The notes under the pieces were generated by a model. It saw only the letters and a program-made list of their open reading frames with translations. It was not told where the DNA came from and did no database searches. A stretch of DNA of 64,000 bases from Owenia fusiformis (taxonomy: Eukaryota > Annelida > Polychaeta > Sabellida > Oweniidae), in the NCBI GenBank assembly GCA_903813345.2, contig CAIIXF020000002.1:28777223-28841222 (forward strand), read 5' to 3'. A program made the translations under genes and the position numbers. This document shows, piece after piece, positions 34,322 to 49,300 of this stretch (positions are counted from its first letter, which is position 1; the number at the start of each line of letters is the position of its first letter).

Positions 34322-37300
34322 ATGGCTGAAGTTGCAGTTATCTCAGTGGAGGGAATGATGTGCCACAATTGTGTTGATAAGATAGAGGCACATCTTATGG
34401 CCATTGAGGGTGTAAAGGCTGCCAAGGTTAGTGGTTTATTTGAACAGGCCCGTAGCCAGGATTTGCCAAGGGGGGGTTCATTTTTCAAAAATTTCCAGGG
34501 GGGTTCACATTTGACAATTTTGGCCCAAATATGGCTAAAATCACTTGAGAAGTGCTCAAAATGGTGAAAAACTGCATGATTTTGAAAGAATTTTTGGCCA
34601 GGGGGGGTTCGCCCGAACCCTGCGAACCCCCCCTGGCTACGGGCCTGTTGAAGCAATACAATACTAAATGAAACAATACTAAATGTAAATAGACATATAG
34701 ATAGAGGCGCATCGTATGGGCATTGAGGGTGTAGTCTAGTGATTACTAAATGTATGAATGATCTCTCAGTATTAATGTAAATCAGCGATCTGTGCCCACT
34801 TGAGATCAGAAAGAAAGGCTTTCACCCACCTGAAAATTCATTTGCATCTTTATGTTCTTTGAATTGAGAAAAATCATAAAATGTGGCATATTTTCTCCAA
34901 ATTTGGCTTGAATTGTAAAAATAAGCATTATACAGTCACTCAAGTGAAAGATCCTCGGAAATATACTGTGTATGCATATATCTTTGTAGATTTTTTCCCA
35001 ACTGGTTCAACAATGTTTCATTTTCACTGATTTTAACTGAGAAATGCCTAAAACTGATCAAAATCTCTAATTTGTTATAACCCAGGAGGATTCAAAGCAT
35101 TTCAAATTTTCAATTTGTTGCAGTACTTGGAAGCTCAATTAATTAGTACTAATTAATTAATTATTAATTAATAGCATCTATCCTTTCATTATGTTTAGAC
35201 ATACATTAGCTGAGAAGCACTGAATCCAGTATGTAATTAAATTCTTAAAGCGCTTAATTATGTCAAAGTCGGTAATTTATTGACGAGTATAATCAGATCT
35301 CATTCAAACAGATACATAATAGTATCGATTGGATTTTTGTTTTCATTGATACAATGTAAATATAAAATTGGCATATTTTATGATATGCATTTACACTTTT
35401 ACAAAGGTATTTTGTAATATATTTTTCCATTCATAAATTTAGTTGATCAATATTTAATAATTCATGTTTAAACATTTGTTTATTTTTGCATTGAGCATCA
35501 CTTCAAATGCATGAACTCTTCAATATCATTTTTTTGTGGGACCCCCCTCAAAGCTTGTTCACTTCGCTTCCTCATGGCATATACTCACATAATACCCATG
35601 CTATGCCACTGATATACATAAATGTAGTCCAGTGCATTTGTGTATCAAAAAAATAAAATATTTTACAGTCTTAAGACTAAAGGATTTTCTCAAAAGTTTT
35701 ACTCATAACCTAATTGAGATTTTGACACCATTCTGCTCTTGCATCTTAAAGACTTAAGAATTTCAAGTTCAATGGATGGACTGGCCTGTTCGACCAACTC
35801 ATCAGTACAAGATGACAACAATATAAGCACTTTTCATTACATGCAATAAAAATCTTAAAAATTTATATCTTCTAGGGGAGGACATTTTAAATTATCCATG
35901 TCTCATCATCATGGTAAACCATGACATCTCATTTCTTCTCAGCCCTGAAACAGAAAGATGCTAACAGAATGATGTCTCATATTTAGTTAACTCGTTTTGC
36001 ATTCATTCTCCAGTCATCCAGAACTATCTATTTAGCCTTTTATTAACATCAATACATGTGTATTTAAATAAACACATGATTTATATTTTTAATATGAAAT
36101 AACAGGAGGATAATTGCATCTTGATCTACCAAGTTCATTGCAACCTGTATTCACCCTTTAATGTTATGAAATTGGGATCATATTTCAAAACGAATTGTTA
36201 TGTGTAATTGAATGAGTGAGTAAAGCAAGGTATAAAACGAGAAATATTATACATGTAATACAATCTATATAATGTTAGAATGCTACAAAATTCTATGCAT
36301 GGTTTTTAGATAAGAAATAAAGAAATATTACAAGCCCCAGAGGAGTTCCGAGAGATATCCACACCCCTGTGTCTTTATCCCAAAATGCAAATGGCAGATA
36401 AGAGGGGCTCTGGCATATCAGAATGGAGGAGTTCTTTATGCTGGGAGATTTATAATCCTGTTTGAGGTGCAAACTGAAACGTGAGGTAACTCACATTATC
36501 CTGATGTTAATTGATATCCAATTTAGAATGATGGACTCCTTTCCTTCCATGATAAATACACACATTACCATGGTTATCCTTGATAGAAATATCTAGACTT
36601 CCTGGCTTCAACGTCCTTTAAAGGGAGAAGCTTGCAATGCATTTCTCAATTCTAATGTCAAAGACAAATTTGGAATAATTTGGCAGAATTTATTTTTGAT
36701 TTGACTGGATGCCTTTGAGCATGACTAGTTAAGTATGGATTTAATGGAAGTTTATGAGGAGATCTCTGCTGGAATGTCTCCTAAGGAGATTCCTTGATAT
36801 GGAGAATAAGAATGACTGTAGATATACAAAATAATGTATTTTCATAACAATGATACACCTTGAATTTGCCAGATGATTTAAGAATGATTTTTTCATTTAG
36901 ATGTACACTATGTACAGTAAAACCTGTCTAATCCAAATGCCTCTCGGACCAGGCAAAAGTGTTCGGATTAGTATGTTCACATAAACATGTATGGCTAAGT
37001 CAATGGCAAATTTGAGATTTGAGATCAAGTGTTCACATTGAGATGTGTTGGGATGAGACAGGTGTTCATATACAGGTTTCACTGTATTTAGTTAAACACT
37101 TTATATTAGTAAATGATAATTAATAGACAATATAAAGGAAAACCATGTCTTTTATTAGTCTCAATATGGTTTGGATTAAACAAGTTTTTCTGTATATGTA
37201 TATTGTACACTTTTCTTCATGATCATTGAATATTACATATATGCAAAGCAATGTTTACCCTGAAAGCTTGCATCTCTATGTTACTCCTGAAATGAGGTTA

Positions 37301-40300
37301 TTAGTACATGTTTTATCACCACCTATTGAAAACTAAGTACAATTTCATTATTTGCCCTGGACCAGGGTGGATAATGACTACTATAGCCTGGCACTATGGA
37401 TCCACCTATTTCTCAAATCAATATAGTAGGTGGTAAGGTAGTAAGTTGTAAGGTAGTGATAATACGTGGTCTTATTTCGAGAAAATTAGCCTTATTAGAA
37501 AAAAACATTCAATTAAGTAAACATATTATGAGTGTTTTATATAATCACGGAGTAATAACTGATATCATGAACAAATTACATGAGAATGACTCGTGACATT
37601 GCAGCTGGCTCAGTAACATTCAAACCTCAGAAAATAGTTCCATGTGGTGTTTAAAATTGATAATTAAGAGTGGAAAAGAATGAAATGAGCAAATATAAAT
37701 ATTGTGATTTGTACGCAATACTCAGAATTGTGGGAAAATGCTAGAAAATTAGACACTTTATTCAAATTCGGAGAGAAAATAAGAAAAAGGTATGAGCAGA
37801 CGGACATTATCCTTGTAGGCAGTTATTTAGATAGAACCTTTTACACATCAATAAATGACCACATACAGTAGAACTTGTACATCCGAACACCTACCTAATT
37901 TGAACATCCTTCAATGTGAACACATTTTCTCAGTCCCAATTTTTAATCTCCCATTGACTTTAATATCCAGAAACCTTAAAATGTGAACACCTGCTAATCT
38001 GAACACTTTTGGTCACTTCTGGTAGCATTCAGATTAAACAGGTTTTACTGTATATGGTCACAACATATTTAGTTCATAACGGATGATGATAAGTAATTTA
38101 GAAATTGAAGGAATAATAGATATTAATACACACAAATATTTATGTATAGGATGCTTATCTCAAAACAGCAAAAACAATGCTTCGGATCCTGGAATCAGTC
38201 CTCAATCTTAGTAAATTAATACAAAGGGCAACTTAAGGCTTGGCTCGGACGTGCATTTCTGCATGTATGGATTTGATACTAAAGAAATATTAACTGGATA
38301 ATAGCTGATCGATTATGACTTCAAATATATAAACAAACTTATATATTGTGTTAATTGATTCGGAGAATTATATCAAGAAAGTTTATTCCATATTGCGATG
38401 TAAGGCGATGTTAATGTTTTGTGATTAGTAAAAATTCATGTTCTATTCGAACTTAATTTCATGAAACATAGGAGGAAACAAGTTTTTGTACAAAAAACAC
38501 TGAATTGATGAAAATCATATAAACAATATGAAAGAAAGGAAAATCTGCCATCTTAAGGAAAGAAACCATACAGCATTTTGGTTGGTGAAATTAAATGTAA
38601 AATAACCTGGATTAATTGACTTAATAACCAATAACCACAAGATCAATACAGATAACCCAGGACAAACCATTATATGAACAATCATACTTAATTGAACTTA
38701 ATGGGAATATGAATGTACTATAGATCGTGTCAGAGTCAATAATGTAAATATACAAGTACAAAAGAATTGTAAATAATTTATCGGCACATTCACACATGAT
38801 CAACAAGTAGGTCAATATCGTAAAAAAATGATATTAGGAACGAAGGAGTGATATTGTTATTACAAGAAAAAAGTTGTATTAAAAGTATAGGAAAAATATC
38901 AGCTCAAGCTCAAAATGAATAAAAGTAATGTATCATGAAATAAAGGAGATATTACATCATATTATTCAATGCATGAAGTACAGTAAAACCTGTATAACTG
39001 AACACTGCTATAATCGGAACACCTCTCAATATGAACACCTTTTCCAGTCATTGTGGTTGGCATCTGTAACAAATGGCAGGTGCTGACATTATGCATTAAA
39101 TGCCTTGTTTAATAGCTGGCATAAACTTCCGTGTTAAAAAATCTTAAAATGTGAACACCCTATCGAGCATTAGCAGAACACTTTTGGTCGGTTTCTGTGG
39201 TGTTCAGATCAGACGGGTTTTACTGTACATGTATGTAATATAATGGTGTAATGTTGTGACTACATGAACTGGAAATGTGAGAATGGTACAGTTGTACTCT
39301 TATTGATCATCAAAGACTTGAGTTAGGACTAAGAGGAACATTACGCTTTAGATACAGTTGTACTTCTTATTAATCATCAAAGACTTGAGTTAGGACTAAG
39401 AGGAACATTGCACTTTAGATACAGTTGTACTTCTTATTAATCATCAAAGACTTGAGTTAGGACTAAGAGGAACATTACGCTTTAGATACAGTGGTATTTC
39501 TTATTAATCATCAAAGACTTGAGTTAGGACTAAGATGAACATTACGCTTTAGATACAGTGGTACTTCTTATTAATCATCAAAGACTTGAGTTAGGACTAA
39601 GAGGAACATTACGCTTTAGAGTGCTACTTCTTATTAATCATCAAAGACTTGAGTTAGGACTAAGATGAACATTACGCTTTAGATACAGTGGTACTTCTTA
39701 TTAATCATCAAAGACTTGAGTTAGGACTAAGATGAACATTACGCTTTAGAATTGAGATCAATTGACATATCAAGGAGATGTTTGTATTATTTGCTATCTG
39801 CTGTCAGTGTTAATAATGCCAGTTCAGTTGAAAAAATATCAATTTCTATGGAAACAATAAAATTATTTCATCCTGCTTTGTGAGATAAGAGAATATTTGC
39901 TGTTTGAACACCGGATATTAGAGAAGATCAAGTTAATATGAAAATGAAAAAGTACCAAGTATAGTTTTAGAAGGAGATGGAAAATTACAGGAAACCCCTG
40001 GCAGTGTTAGTTGAAAAATATGACTATTGAATAAAAAATGAGAAATAATTGTGTCTGAGGAGAAATGGTGAAAGTACATGTTAAGAGTAAATATGAGGAT
40101 GTTGACTATCAAACAGTGCCTTTGGTAAGTAAGTTGCATTCATATCAGAAATATATGCCAAATATGCCTATTAGTGCTTTTAATGCCAGTATTCTCCCAA
40201 AGGTTTTCAAAATTCTCATGGATGGTGAAAAGTGAAAAGCAAAATTAACTTTATTATGGATAAACCCCTCCTCCCCATAAAAAGGAAGAAAAATATCTTG

Positions 40301-43300
40301 CATTTCACTTGAATTTTAAAGAAATTAATATATTCTTCATTAATTAAATCATCATTTACCACCTTCCTTCTGATAAAACTGATCTTCATTTCTTAAATAT
40401 TTACATTCTTTTTAATGGAATCATCATTACCCCCCCCCCCCCCCTCTTATGAAACTAATTGACTGTTCACATCTATTGACATTTGACCACCATCCCTTTA
40501 CTCTTTCTTAGATTGTCACAATGAAGTCCAAAACATTTTCTGTGATAAAATGTTCACCACATGTATTTTACATGTACTTTCAGGTATCACTACAAAACCA
40601 TGATGCAGTTGTACAGTATGATTCCACAAAGACTAACACAGCCTCTCTCGTTGCAGGCATTAATACACTTACTAGCCTGGATGGCCAAGGTAAGGCCAAG
40701 CAAAAATAGTTCTGTTCTTTCTTTATTTTATTTGGGGAATTTACTTGGACATAACTTATACATGTTAAATAAAACATATACATTTGATGGCTTCACTGAA
40801 TCAAGTATAATAGAATTATAAGTCATGTAAGATTACCTGTAAGATTACCTCTGGATATCTGCAGGAAGAAGTGTTCATACTCTTACAAGAGTTAATCTTA
40901 TTGAAGTCAAGTTATTTCAACAGGTATATGGAAGTTGAAGGTAAATAAAATAAAATAAATTTCAGGGGCAAAGCCCCAGCAGGATCTAAAAATAGCCTGC
41001 CTGGACCCCCCCCCCCCCCCCCCCCCGGCTACGGGTCTGGAGGTAAACAATGCAAGTCGACAATGTTTTGAATTTGAAGCAGCCAATTGCAGAACTTTTG
41101 TAATATGTAATATAAATAATGCACAATTGAACTTATTCTTCTTATTCTAGCATTTCTGGCCTCAGAGATAAGTCAACATTACTCGGATACCATAATTGGT
41201 ATAGATGGCATGACATGTATGTCCTGTGTGCGTAACATTGAAGGAAATATCAGCACAAAGCCTGGAATAAAGCTGATTAAGGTGAATGATTTACTTTTAA
41301 TAAGGCAGATATTTTGACACATGTTTATAGTCTCCACCTTTTTTGTGGCATGGAGGTCAGGGGTTGGTGTTTGGTGGTTGATGTTTGTTGTCTAACAAAT
41401 GACAGGGGTTGACATTTTGCATGTTATACCTTGTTTTCATTGTAATACTGCAGTATCTGTTGTCTTTATCTGTTTGTAAATGTAACCTATGACCTGCAGC
41501 AATAAACATGCCAATCTAAGTTGAATGCACACCAGCATACTATTAGAAACAAGTATAAAACAAGAAGATGTTTTTTTATTTAAAAAATCTACAGCTACGA
41601 TAATTCTTGAAGCCTTATAATGAACGCATACATGATATCAAATTTTTATTTTAATGTATAATTTTGTTATAAACCAACAATAGGTATCATTGGATGAAAA
41701 GCTTGCTAGGGTCAAATATGACTCGCAGCTGATGGAGCCAGAGACAATACGTGAGATGATAGATGACATGGGATTTGAGGCTGTGATTGGTCCACTGATT
41801 AAGCCTGTAGTGCCACCTATTATTGATGTCCCGAATGTACCACAGACAACAAGGGTCTTAGTTGAAGGTAGGAAAGGGATTTTATTTTTGGATTAGAAGT
41901 GTGTGAAGATATATGAAGACATCTACTGGGAACTTGACTGGCATTTCTTGCATTTATCTTGTCATCTACTGCTACATCATAATTGCCCTTCATACGTTTT
42001 TGCATTTTTGTACTGTTTGCATAATATTACTGTGAATAGCAATGGCGAAAAATGCAGACTACATAATCTGATTTGGACAAGGTAAGGGGCATTATGGCAC
42101 TCAGGACAGATATGTATTATATTAACCTTGGAATAATCTCAATATCCTGAAACTTTTATAGGATAATCTAGATATATTTTGTCCGTCACTTTTACAGGTA
42201 TGACTTGCCAATCCTGCGTGAAAAATATTGAGATGAACATATCTGAACGTCCTGGAATTAACGCAATTAAGGTCTACTTGGAAGCCAAAGAAGCCATTGT
42301 GACCTTTGACCCGACGTTAACCGACCCAGAAAAGATCCGAGAGCAGATTGATGACATGGGTTTTGAGGCTAAATTACCAACTGTGTCGCATAAAGCTGTT
42401 TTGGACGAGTTTGATGTGCTAGCACAAAGGAATGTAGGTGGCGTCACTGAGGAGACATGTACTGTTAGCATAGAGGGAATGACGTGCCAGTCATGCGTAA
42501 AAACTATTGAAATGAATATCGGAGAGAAACCAGGTATGTTTTGTGTTTTGAAAAAATTCTGTCACATGAGCTCGTTACAAGTCAACTTGTATAATATCGT
42601 TTGATGATAAATTAACAACATTCAGTTTTTCTTTCGCTATGTCACTTGATTTTCAGCTGGTAATCATGACAATTTTTATTTCAATTCAAGCTCAATTTTG
42701 TGTTCATTTCCGTTGCTCAATCTTGTCATGAATATATATGTAATTTATTGTTTCCAAAATCGTATGATCGTTACAGAGAGACCAAAGAGGAGAGTCACAT
42801 GTATGTTTGTGAGAACCTCTTTAACTGGGTAACTGCTGGAATCCCTCATTTAGTTTACTTATTTAAGCACACAGTAGACTATGTAAGACAGTCATCAGGG
42901 TATATTCACTTACATACATTCCTTTCTTTGGTCTTAATTCCTTGATCATTAAGTTGAAGTTTGAAGAATATTTAAGATAATTGAAATTAAAGAGTTATCA
43001 TTCTGACTTACCATTTATGTTATCTTTTTGATATATTTTCAAAGGTATACTTAGTATTAAGGTGTCTCTGGAAGAAGAAAGGGGTGTGGTCCGCTACAAG
43101 ACATCTGATTGGTCAGCAAACAAGGTCGCAGAGGCGATAGATGATATGGGATTTGATGCTCGTGTTATCGATGGGAGAGAATCAAATATACCATGTAATT
43201 TAAATTTATTTATTCCAAAATGTATTTTATTTTTTGGGATCCAAATAGTTCAAATTATTATTATTTATTTAGCCATATGTTGGATGAAACTTTCCATCTT

Positions 43301-46300
43301 TCAGTCATTTTAACAATGAAAACAAAAGATTTTAGTCATAAGCTTAGTTATATTAAACCATTTCTCTAATACGCTTCAGCAACGAAGACTGTGACCATTT
43401 CCATAAAAGGGATGACGTGTCATTCCTGCGTGAAGACAATTGAATCCAACATGGCCGACAAGCCTGGTGTTACCTCGATAAGGGTGAATCTTGCGAGTGA
43501 AATAGGTGTCATAGTGTATAATGACAAGAAAACAACTCTTAGCGAACTGAGGGAGATGGTTGATGACATGGGATTTGATGCCAAATTACCTCCAGGTAAC
43601 ATTTTCGAATCTCAAGAATCCGTATCTGTATTTCTCTTCATTTACCCCAACATGATCTCAATACATAATGATATGTAAATTCACTCGTCAATGACCCTAT
43701 GGAATTGGGCAAGTATTCCTCAGTTTCTTTATTTGTCCATCAACATTGCTGTTGGAAATTGAAATTGCTATTTGAGTTAGGTTATATAATGCTAGTTTAT
43801 TTTAAGTCGATATATGGCCTAATTTTTACCCAACAATTTTGATTAAAGCTCGAAAAGAAACATTTGTTTTAATTCTCCTTCAATAAATACACACATTGCT
43901 TTTAAGCACTTAATTAACCAATAAACCTATGGATATGCATCTTTATAAGATGCTTCAAATGGATATGGAAACATGTTGATTGCATTTTTTTAAATTTTAT
44001 ATTTCAGGAGAAGAGAATATGAATTCAGCTGCCATCATTCCATCCATTGAAATAAGTGGCTTGAATGGGTCATCACATCCAGATAGTCTCAAAGCAAGTG
44101 GTTCATCCAAGCTAGATAGTCTCAAACCCTCTGGGAGCAAAGTATCACTGCAAAAACTGGACAAATCTAGTCCAAATGGTAAGTTGATCTTCGACAATGT
44201 GATGTATTTCAAGTTCCACCAAATTGAATGTTAGTTTCATCAAGTATTTCCAGACTCCACCAGAGTAAGGTTTTAATTTCAAAGAGTATTTTCAGGTTTA
44301 AACAGAATACAATTTTAATTTCATGGAGTATTTTCAGGTTCAAACAGAATATAGTTTTAATTTCATGGAGTATTTTCAGGTTTAAACAGAATACAATTTT
44401 TTATTTTCAGGTTCAGTGAGAGTAAAGTTCACAAAGAAAGCAGGGATTGATTCAGAGGAAGATGACGAACTTGAGAAATGCCATTTGAAGGTCACTGGAA
44501 TGACATGTGCATCTTGTGTGCAGACCATTGAGAAAAGTCTCGTGAAAATTGAAGGTATGGGTATGATCTGTATTTCATAACTCACAATTATATCCCATAA
44601 TTTACAATCTTTTCATTATATCCCATAATTTACAATTTTATCCCATAATCCACAATGATGTCCTGTAATTTATTTACAATTATATCCTATAATTTTACAA
44701 TTGTTTTCCATAAATAGCAATTATATCCCATTAATTACAATTTTTACCATTATTTACAATTTATCCCATAATTTCAGGTGTACACAATGTCCTAGTTGCA
44801 CTGATGGCCCAGAAAGCTGAAGTTCGCTATGACCCTGCTTATATTCTACCATCACGTATTGCTAACAAAGTAATTGAACTTGGGTTCAATGCAACAGTTC
44901 TGGACACTGAAACAGTTGGACAAGGCACAGTGGAGCTACATGTATGTATACATTGTTTTTTTGTTTTTGTTTTTTATTTTTTATTTATTTCATGTTAATA
45001 TAACAATGGAATGTACAAAGCATGTGCACTCGACACCCTTAGTAATTTGAAAATAAAAGAGAAGTCTTTTGAATCTGGATTTTATGTCTACCCCCCCCCC
45101 CCAGGGGTGACATATTGGCGTTTGTAAAAATGGTAACAAATGGCAGGTGGTGGCATTTTGCATGTTAATGCCTTGTTAAAAGTTCTTATCTTTGTAAGGC
45201 ATGCAGTTTTGTGACTCAATTCAAATGTTGTTCTGTCTATATATAAAACTCATTAAGTCATAAGTTTAAAAGTGTTTAGATTAAAATTAAGTTCCCAATA
45301 GTCCAAGATTTGAAAATGTAACATTCATTTATTTTTTGAGAAACAGGTCCCAAGGTCAATTACAGAGCGTGTGACGAAATGAAGGAACTGTACATAAAAC
45401 AAAGGTGCTACTCTTAAAAGCGTATGGCTAAATGAAAGTAAAAGGATAAAGATATCCAATAGATGACATGATTTATTGTAATACGTATAAAACTGTTATG
45501 ATCTGTTGCATTCTTTGTCTGTCATTTTAGAAACATTTTCTAATCTTTTGTCTGAAATTGTCCGTTCTCAATTGTGAATCATATGCAAATAAACCATTGA
45601 ATAGTTTGATTTTTGATGGTTTGATGGGAACTTTTGAAGATGCTATAAGTTTTGAGAGAACCATGTCATTTAAATCATCAGTCTGATCAGCTGCTTGGTT
45701 TTGTATGTCATCTGTCTGTGGTCCTTTAGCCTTCTGTGGTCCCTCTGCAGTTTGCGACCCCTTTCCTCCTTTATTTGAAGAATTTTCTTTGTTTTTGAGA
45801 GTTGCAACAAATGGCCTTAAAATCCAGTTCTTAGCATGGGAGTTCTTTGTATAGCCTTGAATCCTGGTATTATATAATGGAAATAGTTTGCTGTGTTGCG
45901 CCGTGTTTCCATGTTGTTCTGTGTTTCTGTGTTGCACTGCATTCCCTTCATTGTCAATCAGTTCAAAGAGATGGTCCTCATCCTGAAAGATGCCATCTAT
46001 AGGCCATTGTCTGATATTTGCCTTGACGCCAACATAAAGAATTTTCTTATACTCATTTATGGCATTGAGTAAAATCACCAACCGATTCTTATAATTTCCA
46101 CCAGCCTCATTCAATTCAACATTACACCATTTCGCTATTAATCCTCGCTCTTTCTGGGTCAAACCAAAGTCATAAATGACAATATTTTGACTGGGAAGAT
46201 TATAATGTATAGATCCAACAAGGTTGCGGAGATACTTAAAATCAGCGCTGTTTGAGGTTGTAACGAACGTGAATTCTTCTGGGATTGAATCAAAATTCAG

Positions 46301-49300
46301 TATGTGTTTATTGTTTTGAATTTGCTCCATTTCAGTGTCTCGATCGTATTTCCCTAATGTTTTATTCAAATTATTTTTTCGATCACCAGGATCTTCTCTC
46401 TCTTTAATCCAATCCAATTGTCTCTCCAATTTCCTGTGATGTTTCACATTGCGTTTTCTCATGTGTGAATCCAAGATATTGTTCGTTCCTTGGATAGATT
46501 TTGTGTACAATTGATAGAAAGTGAAAACTGTATGCCCCAGCACATAGCACGTAAAAAATGTGAGGGGAAAACGAAGGCACAAAGATAGTCTATACCAGCG
46601 CATCTTCTGAAGTTGATCAAAATCGTCAAAACACTAATCAGATCTTGCTTGCATTCAAGTAAACTGTACTGATATTACTGGTACAGAAATGTGTTTCGTG
46701 GCAAATGAATTTGTAAAAAGTAGCAAGTTTTTTATGAGTTTGTTATGTACTTAGCTTTAAAATATCATCATTAGCAGTGCTTTAATGATATAGTATTGAC
46801 TTGAGGATTAGGGATCGAACAGGGATGTATTAAACCAAACACACTTTTGATATGTTGAACATATTTAGAAATTGAAAATATTTTAAATGACACATCAAAA
46901 ACAAATTAAGCTGTTTTTATTTTGGAGACGAATTGACCATTGGCGCAAAATGACCTGCAAGTACATGTACATAGCAAATGGTGTTCAGAGGGTTTATCGT
47001 TTAATGTTGTTTACGTGTTATTTGTATGCAATGTATAATACAGTATTCACAATAAATCCACTGATACTCATATGGTAGTATTTTGATACTTTATTGACAA
47101 AAGAATGAAAGTGTTTATCTGTTAATCATTTGTAAACATAATTACTTAAATGACTGTTTACTTTTTTTCCTGAGGCATCTTTTTTATATAGGGATGTTAA
47201 ATTGGGTCTTAAAATACATTTATGATCGATCATTCAAGAGAGTGAAAAATATCAAAGAAACAGACAGTCTGTTGTGGTCTCTCCTGCTTTGAAGTGAATG
47301 GATGCTGCACCCATAGATTTTGAAAATAGTTTTTTAACCCTCCCATTTGCACCCACTTGAAATGGGATGCACCCAGTTAAGAATTTGAAAATAGTTTTTC
47401 AACCTCCAATTGGCATTCACTTGTAAGGCAGACATGGAGTCCCTTTGTTTAGATCTTGACCTGCTGATTTTTCATTCAGAACTGAAAATTAACAAAATTG
47501 AAATGAGTCATGAAAAAATATCATTACCGGCTCACGATTCAATTTTAATCAGTAGTTTCAGTATTCTGTAATAGGAAGAGAATCTGAACACCCTGTAATA
47601 CCATGAGAATCTGAACATCCTGCAATAGCAAGAAAATGTGAATGCCATTTAATAACAAGAGAATCTGAACACCTTGAAAAAGTGACTGAATCTGAACGCT
47701 CTGTAATAGCAAGATAATCTGAATACCATGTAAGAGCAACATAATTTGAACACCCTATAACAGCAACTGAAAATATATGATAAAATAGTTTTCCTCAATT
47801 TTATATTGGTCTGTATAATTTATATTTATAGGCTTAATCTGTTATAGCCTAAACTTACTTTATGTAAGGCAGTTGTTATATTATACAGAACGTATCTTTT
47901 AACCTCTTGGTTACTTAGAGTGACGAGATTATCTGTCACAAAACTTTTCACTAAAATTGCTCTAATTTGAACACTTTTCATCCAATTTACACAAAAATGT
48001 GTGGAGACGATCTTTGCCAACTAATTTCACTAAATTGAGCATCACCTGTTGTATATATATGTGATAAAATGTCAAAAGCTGGCAAAAAATGAACAATTCT
48101 CTGGTTTCACACCGATTTTAGAGTCTAGGATTCAAGAGGTTAAAATGATCCATGATCTTAATCTTTTATCTACTCTAATGTACGTTCTACATTGTATTTT
48201 CAGATTGAGGGGATGACATGTGCCTCATGTGTCTACCTTATCGAACAAGGTGTGATGAAGAAGCCAGGTATTTGCTTTTACATGTAATTTATTTCAATAA
48301 TTGATTTGATTAAAATATACTTATATGTGAATAATGCTAAAGATATACATGTGTACACACATTACTGAGCTCTAACCATCAGTATACTGGTAAACTATGA
48401 AATTTGGACGATGGAAAAAATAGTTCGATATGATATGAATTAATATATGAAATGATATCCCATTGCTTTTCCACATTTGGGGTTAATATTTAAGAAATAA
48501 AGGATTCTGGGCCTACCAATATGGGTATTCACTAAATGGTTCAAATTTCGGAAAGGAAAGATAATGAGAAATTGTGAAATGCTGGACTGTAATTATGAAC
48601 GTTATGTCTTAATATAACATATCTTGAAATTTATAATTTCCAGGTATAGTGTCTGCAGTGGTTGCCTTGGCAACAAGCAAGGGAAGATTTGAGTTTGAGA
48701 CTGACCAGACTGGGCCCAGGGATATAATAGATGCAATAAAGGTGGGTTTCTTTTGTCTTTAACCCACTATTGGACTAAATCATGGTTTGCCCATGTGGTA
48801 AAAAGTATTTTTCTGGTTCAGTACCGGCTTGCATCTTGGTCGAAGCTAATATCTGGAACACATTAATGTACAAGGGGGTACTGCTTGAGGGAGTCCTGTG
48901 TTGTTAAACGCCCTGGGTTATGTATCTGGGATATATATAGAATTATCCCATAGTTGAGGTCAAATCTCTAGAATAACACGTATATATATTTATGATATTT
49001 TGCAAATGCGTGGAATAAAGCGATATCTGTGGAATAGGGAGAATATTCCACAGATATCACTTTTTTCCACGGATTTGGAAACTCCCGCCAATGTGATGTG
49101 CATTGTTACATGGTTACACGTTATATGCTTACATGGTGATTTCACGACGTCACAAATATGGAAATGATTTATGTTTTTGCTATGGTTCAAATGACAAAAT
49201 AAAACTCAATGTTGTTGTGAAATGCTTTGTAAGGTGAACTGTGGGATGATTTGATGTCAACTATGGGATAAATAGAACATCCTATGATTTTTTCATGATA

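Noticed and set aside
40431-41027. Long C runs (14 and about 22 bases) as possible regulatory G-quadruplex sites
   Set aside because: They are simple homopolymer tracts next to dispersed repeats, prone to assembly error, with no conserved context to support function.
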